Source of the DNA: Pediococcus pentosaceus
GTDB lineage: Bacteria; Bacillota; Bacilli; Lactobacillales; Lactobacillaceae
Direction: 5' to 3'
DNA: 34,391 nt
Assembly: GCF_001437285.1 (NCBI RefSeq)
Contig: NZ_JQBF01000010.1
Span: 1 to 34,391, forward strand
Shown here: positions 31,437 through 34,391 of the stretch, one piece after another
Layout: each line of letters starts with the position of its first letter
Position numbering within the stretch: the stretch's first letter is position 1
Translations under genes and position numbers: made by a program
Notes under the pieces: generated by a model
Told to the model about the DNA's origin: nothing
The model's input: only the letters and a program-made list of their open reading frames with translations
Database searches by the model: none

Positions 31437-32669
31437 TTAAAAGTTGGTTTTTATTTTAGCTGGTTCAGTTTTAACGATGACCTTTCCATTGTGGATCGAA
31501 TACAATAATTCTTTCCGTTCGTTAAGTTCATTATAAAAATTATCAGTGTTAAAAATTAAACAATTAGCTGGTTTTCCAACTTCAATTCCATAATGATCTG
31601 TAACATTTAAAGTTTTGGCACCGTTATTAGTAGTTAAATTATAAGAATTCATAATTTGCGAATATCCCATCAATTGAGTTGCATGAATTCCCATATGGAT
31701 CGAATCTAACATGTTTCCGTCTCCCATTGGATACCAAGGGTCTTTTATATCATCTTCGCCGAAGGAAACATTAACGTTATTTTCCAAAAGTTCCTTAACG
31801 CGGGTTAACCCGCGTCGTTTTGGATACGTATCAAACCGGCCACCCAGGTGCATGTTAATTAATGGGTTGCATACCATATTAATATTGGACATCTCTAAAA
31901 GACGCATTAGCTTATAAACATACGCATCGTTATATGAGCCCATTGCCGTAGTATGGCTAGCAGTGACTTTATTTTTTAAACCACTTTCATAAGCTAAGGT
32001 AGCTAAGACTTCTAGGTGACGTGAATTAGGATCATCAATTTCATCACAATGTACATCGATAAGTTTGTCATATTTTTCAGCAAGCTCAACAATATACTTT
32101 AAGGAATCCACGCCGTAGTCACGATTAAATTCAAAATGCGGAATTGCTCCAATAACATCGACGCCCATTTCAACCGCTTGTTTAATCAGGTTTTTACCAT
32201 TTTTAAACGATAAAATACCTTCCTGCGGAAAGGCTACCAATTGCAATTCCATAAAATCTTTTACTTCATCTTTTACTTCTAATAAAGCCTCTAGAGCTGT
32301 AAAACTAGGATCGGTAGTATCAACATGGCTGCGGACGAATTGAATTCCATGGCTAGCTTGCTTTTTTAACGTTTGAATAGCGCGTTCTTTAGTCTCTTTT
32401 TTAGTTAAGGTTTGTTTGCGTTCTGACCAAATACGAATTCCATCAAATAAAGTTCCAGTTTCATTCCATTCGGGATCTCCCGCTGTTAAGGTCGCATCTA
32501 AATGCACATGTGAATCAATAAAGGGTGGTAAAAGTAATTTCCCATTGGCATCAATCACCTCGTCATCAGATGCTTCAAGATTTTTACCAATTGCTTTAAA
32601 AATTCCATTTTCGATTCTAACATCTTTTACTTCAGGATCATTTTCGATATGAACGTTTTTAATTAACAT
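31437..32669 (-). CDS. codA: Cytosine deaminase
   Basis: A 410-residue amidohydrolase matching E. coli CodA closely. Metal ligands are His54 and His56 in SHVHLDATLTAGDP, His207 in DVHCDEIDD, and Asp306 in GEDDIKDPW; Glu210 and His239 (in ASHTTAMGS) are catalytic. The E. coli residue equivalents are shifted by exactly seven. It converts cytosine to uracil and ammonia for pyrimidine salvage. One difference is a Glu at 305 in place of His in the GHDD block of E. coli. The start is ATG 32669 with AGAGGA six bases upstream; a TTG at 32687 overlaps that site. It overlaps codB by 11 bases and ends at a strong terminator. Confidence 0.96.
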   Translation of the reverse strand: MLIKNVHIENDPEVKDVRIENGIFKAIGKNLEASDDEVIDANGKLLLPPFIDSHVHLDATLTAGDPEWNETGTLFDGIRIWSERKQTLTKKETKERAIQTLKKQASHGIQFVRSHVDTTDPSFTALEALLEVKDEVKDFMELQLVAFPQEGILSFKNGKNLIKQAVEMGVDVIGAIPHFEFNRDYGVDSLKYIVELAEKYDKLIDVHCDEIDDPNSRHLEVLATLAYESGLKNKVTASHTTAMGSYNDAYVYKLMRLLEMSNINMVCNPLINMHLGGRFDTYPKRRGLTRVKELLENNVNVSFGEDDIKDPWYPMGDGNMLDSIHMGIHATQLMGYSQIMNSYNLTTNNGAKTLNVTDHYGIEVGKPANCLIFNTDNFYNELNERKELLYSIHNGKVIVKTEPAKIKTNF

Positions 32670-34023
32670 TGCTGTTCCTCTTTTCAAACTGCATAATTAG
32701 CCAATATAAAATTCCAATAATAATCATTACAATGAACGTTGCCCCAGTATAGGTTTGAACAAAGTCCAATTTCTGTAATAAGCTGTAAAAAATTACGCCT
32801 ACTAACCATAAAATAAAAGCCGTCCAGTGGATACCATTTTTATACCAGTATCTTCCGTTTGGATTTCCCAATTCCATAGGATCATATTTCTGTTTTGAAA
32901 TAAGGAAATAATCAACCACCATAATACTAATAATCGGTCCTAGAACCATACCTACATAGTCCAAGAAAGCGGTGAAGGTTTCTAAAAAGCTACCATAGAA
33001 AACCGGTATAAAAGTTACTAAGGTTGCAATAACCGTGGTAATGAGAAGTGACTGTTTTAAAGTTAGCTTAGTGAACATATTGTTTAATGCTGAACCCGCT
33101 GCCTGAATATTGACGGCATTGGCCGTCATGCTAGTCAGCATAATTACAATCATTGCAATGAGCCCTAACCCTAATCTATTAGCAATTGTACTTGGATCAG
33201 AATTATTAGGATCGTACACGCCTGAACTAATTGCAATACTTATTGTGGCACTTAATCCAATAAATGCAAATCCGAAAACACCTAAGTTTGCTCCTAGAAA
33301 AGGTGCGGTGGTCGCTGTAACAGATTTCTTAGTAAACCTAGTAAAATCCGCGCCAGCAGTCACCCACGCTAAATTAAAGGCGGCTAACGTGTCCATGGCC
33401 GTCCCAAACCCCATTTTAAGATGGCTTGGAACTTTCCAAGCAGCGATTTGGCTAAAGGATACATCTTTAAAAACTACTATTGATTCCCAAATCACAAAGA
33501 TAATAACTAAGATAATCCCGATTCGTTCAATAATTTGAATGGATTTCTGTCCTGAAACAATACTAATTAAATGCAAGAGACTCATCACTGCGATTCCCAC
33601 AATCAATCCCAGATTTCCACCCGGTTGACCATATACAGGCCATCCCAAGAAGCTGTGCAAAATATATGATACAGAAGTCGCAGCAATAAAAGTATTAACC
33701 GCTGTCCAACCAACAAATTGTGTCAAATTAACAATCGAAGGAATAATGCTGCCTCTAATTCCAAAAGAAGCACGTGACAACGCCATTGTTGTAACTCCAG
33801 TTTTGGTGCCCATATAACCAACTAACATTAAGAATATGTATGAAATACTCGAAGCTAAAATTAAGGCTTTAATTCCGCCCCAGAATCCACAAGCAGCAAT
33901 AATTCCACCGATGAACCAGGTTCCATTGTTAGCATTAGCACCAACCCAGGTTGCAAACATATCCCAATATGTCATATGTCGATGTTTCTTATTAATACTT
34001 TCTACTTGATACTTTGTATCCAT
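32659..34023 (-). CDS. codB: Cytosine permease, NCS1 family
   Basis: A 454-residue membrane protein with 12 expected segments. FATWVGANANNGTWFIGG (about residues 23-40) is the first-helix signature of NCS1 transporters. FGIRGSIIPSIVNLTQFVGW is the following conserved block. Later blocks DFTRFTKKSVTATTAPFLGA and YFLISKQKYDP fit the CodB group. It takes up cytosine with a coupling cation. Pairing with codA is decisive for substrate. ATG 34023 has AGGAGG ten bases upstream; a GTG at 34029 is only four bases from it. It has a near-consensus promoter and no obvious attenuator in the short leader. Confidence 0.95.
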   Translation of the reverse strand: MDTKYQVESINKKHRHMTYWDMFATWVGANANNGTWFIGGIIAACGFWGGIKALILASSISYIFLMLVGYMGTKTGVTTMALSRASFGIRGSIIPSIVNLTQFVGWTAVNTFIAATSVSYILHSFLGWPVYGQPGGNLGLIVGIAVMSLLHLISIVSGQKSIQIIERIGIILVIIFVIWESIVVFKDVSFSQIAAWKVPSHLKMGFGTAMDTLAAFNLAWVTAGADFTRFTKKSVTATTAPFLGANLGVFGFAFIGLSATISIAISSGVYDPNNSDPSTIANRLGLGLIAMIVIMLTSMTANAVNIQAAGSALNNMFTKLTLKQSLLITTVIATLVTFIPVFYGSFLETFTAFLDYVGMVLGPIISIMVVDYFLISKQKYDPMELGNPNGRYWYKNGIHWTAFILWLVGVIFYSLLQKLDFVQTYTGATFIVMIIIGILYWLIMQFEKRNSNVN

Positions 34024-34063
34024 TCGCACAGTTCCTCCTAGTATTTTTTACACATTTTAAAAA

Positions 34064-34092
34064 ATTATACTAGATTCACTGTACACAATCAA
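34064..34092 (-). promoter_or_regulatory. Promoter of codBA
   Basis: On the minus strand TTGATT (34087-34092), 17 bases, TATAAT (34064-34069). The leader would be about 35 bases, leaving no room for a riboswitch. Confidence 0.75.
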
Positions 34093-34124
34093 AGATGAAT
34101 TGGTTCAAATTTAACTTTCAAAAC

Positions 34125-34165
34125 AAAAAAGAGGATGACCATGATAATAATCGTGGTCATCCTCT
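34125..34165 (-). terminator. Terminator of the tRNA-Thr gene
   Basis: On the minus strand AGAGGATGACCA pairs perfectly with TGGTCATCCTCT around a 12-base loop, followed by six T. It begins 23 bases after the tRNA. Confidence 0.92.
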
Positions 34166-34187
34166 ACGTATTAAAAATTTATTTTTA

Positions 34188-34261
<74 letters not shown>

Positions 34262-34277
34262 ATTTATCAACTAAGAT

Positions 34278-34305
34278 AGTATATCATATTTATTTACGCT
34301 GTAAA
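34278..34305 (-). promoter_or_regulatory. Promoter of tRNA-Thr
   Basis: On the minus strand TTTACA (34300-34305), 16 bases, TATACT (34278-34283), the -10 preceded by TGA. It lies between the rRNA terminator and the tRNA, so the tRNA need not depend on rRNA transcription. Confidence 0.7.
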
Positions 34306-34341
34306 ACCAAAATATGCCATGTAGCTTAAATTTTTAGACAC

Positions 34342-34372
34342 AAAAAAAGAACCTTCCAACGGAAGATTCTTC
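34342..34372 (-). terminator. Terminator after 5S rRNA
   Basis: On the minus strand GAAGAATCTTCC pairs with GGAAGGTTCTT (one mismatch) around a three-base loop, followed by seven T. Confidence 0.8.
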
Positions 34373-34377
34373 GATGT

Positions 34378-34391
34378 GCATGGCAACGTCC
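34378..34391 (-). rRNA. rrf: 3' tip of 5S rRNA, cut by window edge
   Basis: The minus strand reads GGACGTTGCCATGC, the usual 3' end of lactobacillus 5S rRNA (GGACGTTGCCA-GC), and is followed at once by a terminator and a tRNA gene, as at the end of an rRNA operon. Only 14 bases are visible, so the call rests on the motif and its context. Confidence 0.65.

Noticed and set aside
33110-33538. 142-codon open frame opposite codB
   Set aside because: The hydrophobic composition mirrors the membrane segments of codB on the other strand; no ribosome site.
34024-34124. Riboswitch or attenuator before codBA
   Set aside because: The promoter is about 40 bases from the start, and no terminator hairpin lies between them.

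Overview
The window is a low-GC Firmicutes chromosome segment, most likely from the family Lactobacillaceae. The evidence is a class II HMG-CoA reductase followed by the gene lactobacillus annotators call IpaB/EvcA, a fused glycine-betaine-type permease/binding protein, a T-box leader on trpS, strong AAGGAGG-type ribosome binding sites and hairpin-U terminators. I cannot fix the genus. No insertion sequence, phage, plasmid or CRISPR signature is visible. Most genes lie on the minus strand. That strand also carries the end of a 5S rRNA and a tRNA-Thr at the right edge, so the minus strand is probably the leading strand (inference).

Layout, left to right. 1-940: two tandem universal stress proteins, the first cut by the window edge. 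1049-7283: the conserved Firmicutes housekeeping block metG, tatD, rnmV, rsmA, veg, ispE, ending with a TetR regulator where Bacillus subtilis has purR. 7382-8982: a DUF72 protein and an unrecognised membrane protein. 9109-10662: a small plus-strand AT-rich group (PspC-like protein, Rgg/PlcR-like regulator, SRPBCC protein). 10712-13822: a compact operon of Ppx/GppA phosphatase, HMG-CoA reductase and an HExxH protein. 13981-15210: trpS with its tryptophan T-box. 15346-17649: HelD, which recycles RNA polymerase. 17666-18604: a duplicated YdcZ-type membrane transporter with a possible cre site. 18731-21480: a quinone-reductase-like oxidoreductase and a LysR regulator, divergent from a DUF554 membrane protein.

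21537-26142: pyruvate carboxylase and an aspartate-type aminotransferase form a coupled pair (pyruvate to oxaloacetate to aspartate). 26282-27442: a CPA2 cation/proton antiporter. 27499-31342: an osmoprotectant ABC transporter (permease-binding protein fusion plus ATPase) with a flavin disulfide reductase as third gene. 31437-34023: cytosine permease and cytosine deaminase (codB-codA), a pyrimidine salvage operon. 34125-34391: terminator, tRNA-Thr(GGT) with its own promoter, another terminator, and the 3' tip of a 5S rRNA.

Most of the window is ordinary core genome. The points most worth a second look are the inverted repeat centred on the veg -10 box, the MEP-pathway gene ispE alongside a mevalonate-pathway gene, the HExxH protein in the mevalonate operon, the disulfide reductase with Tyr where the catalytic His is expected, and the AT-rich regulator/SRPBCC pair.
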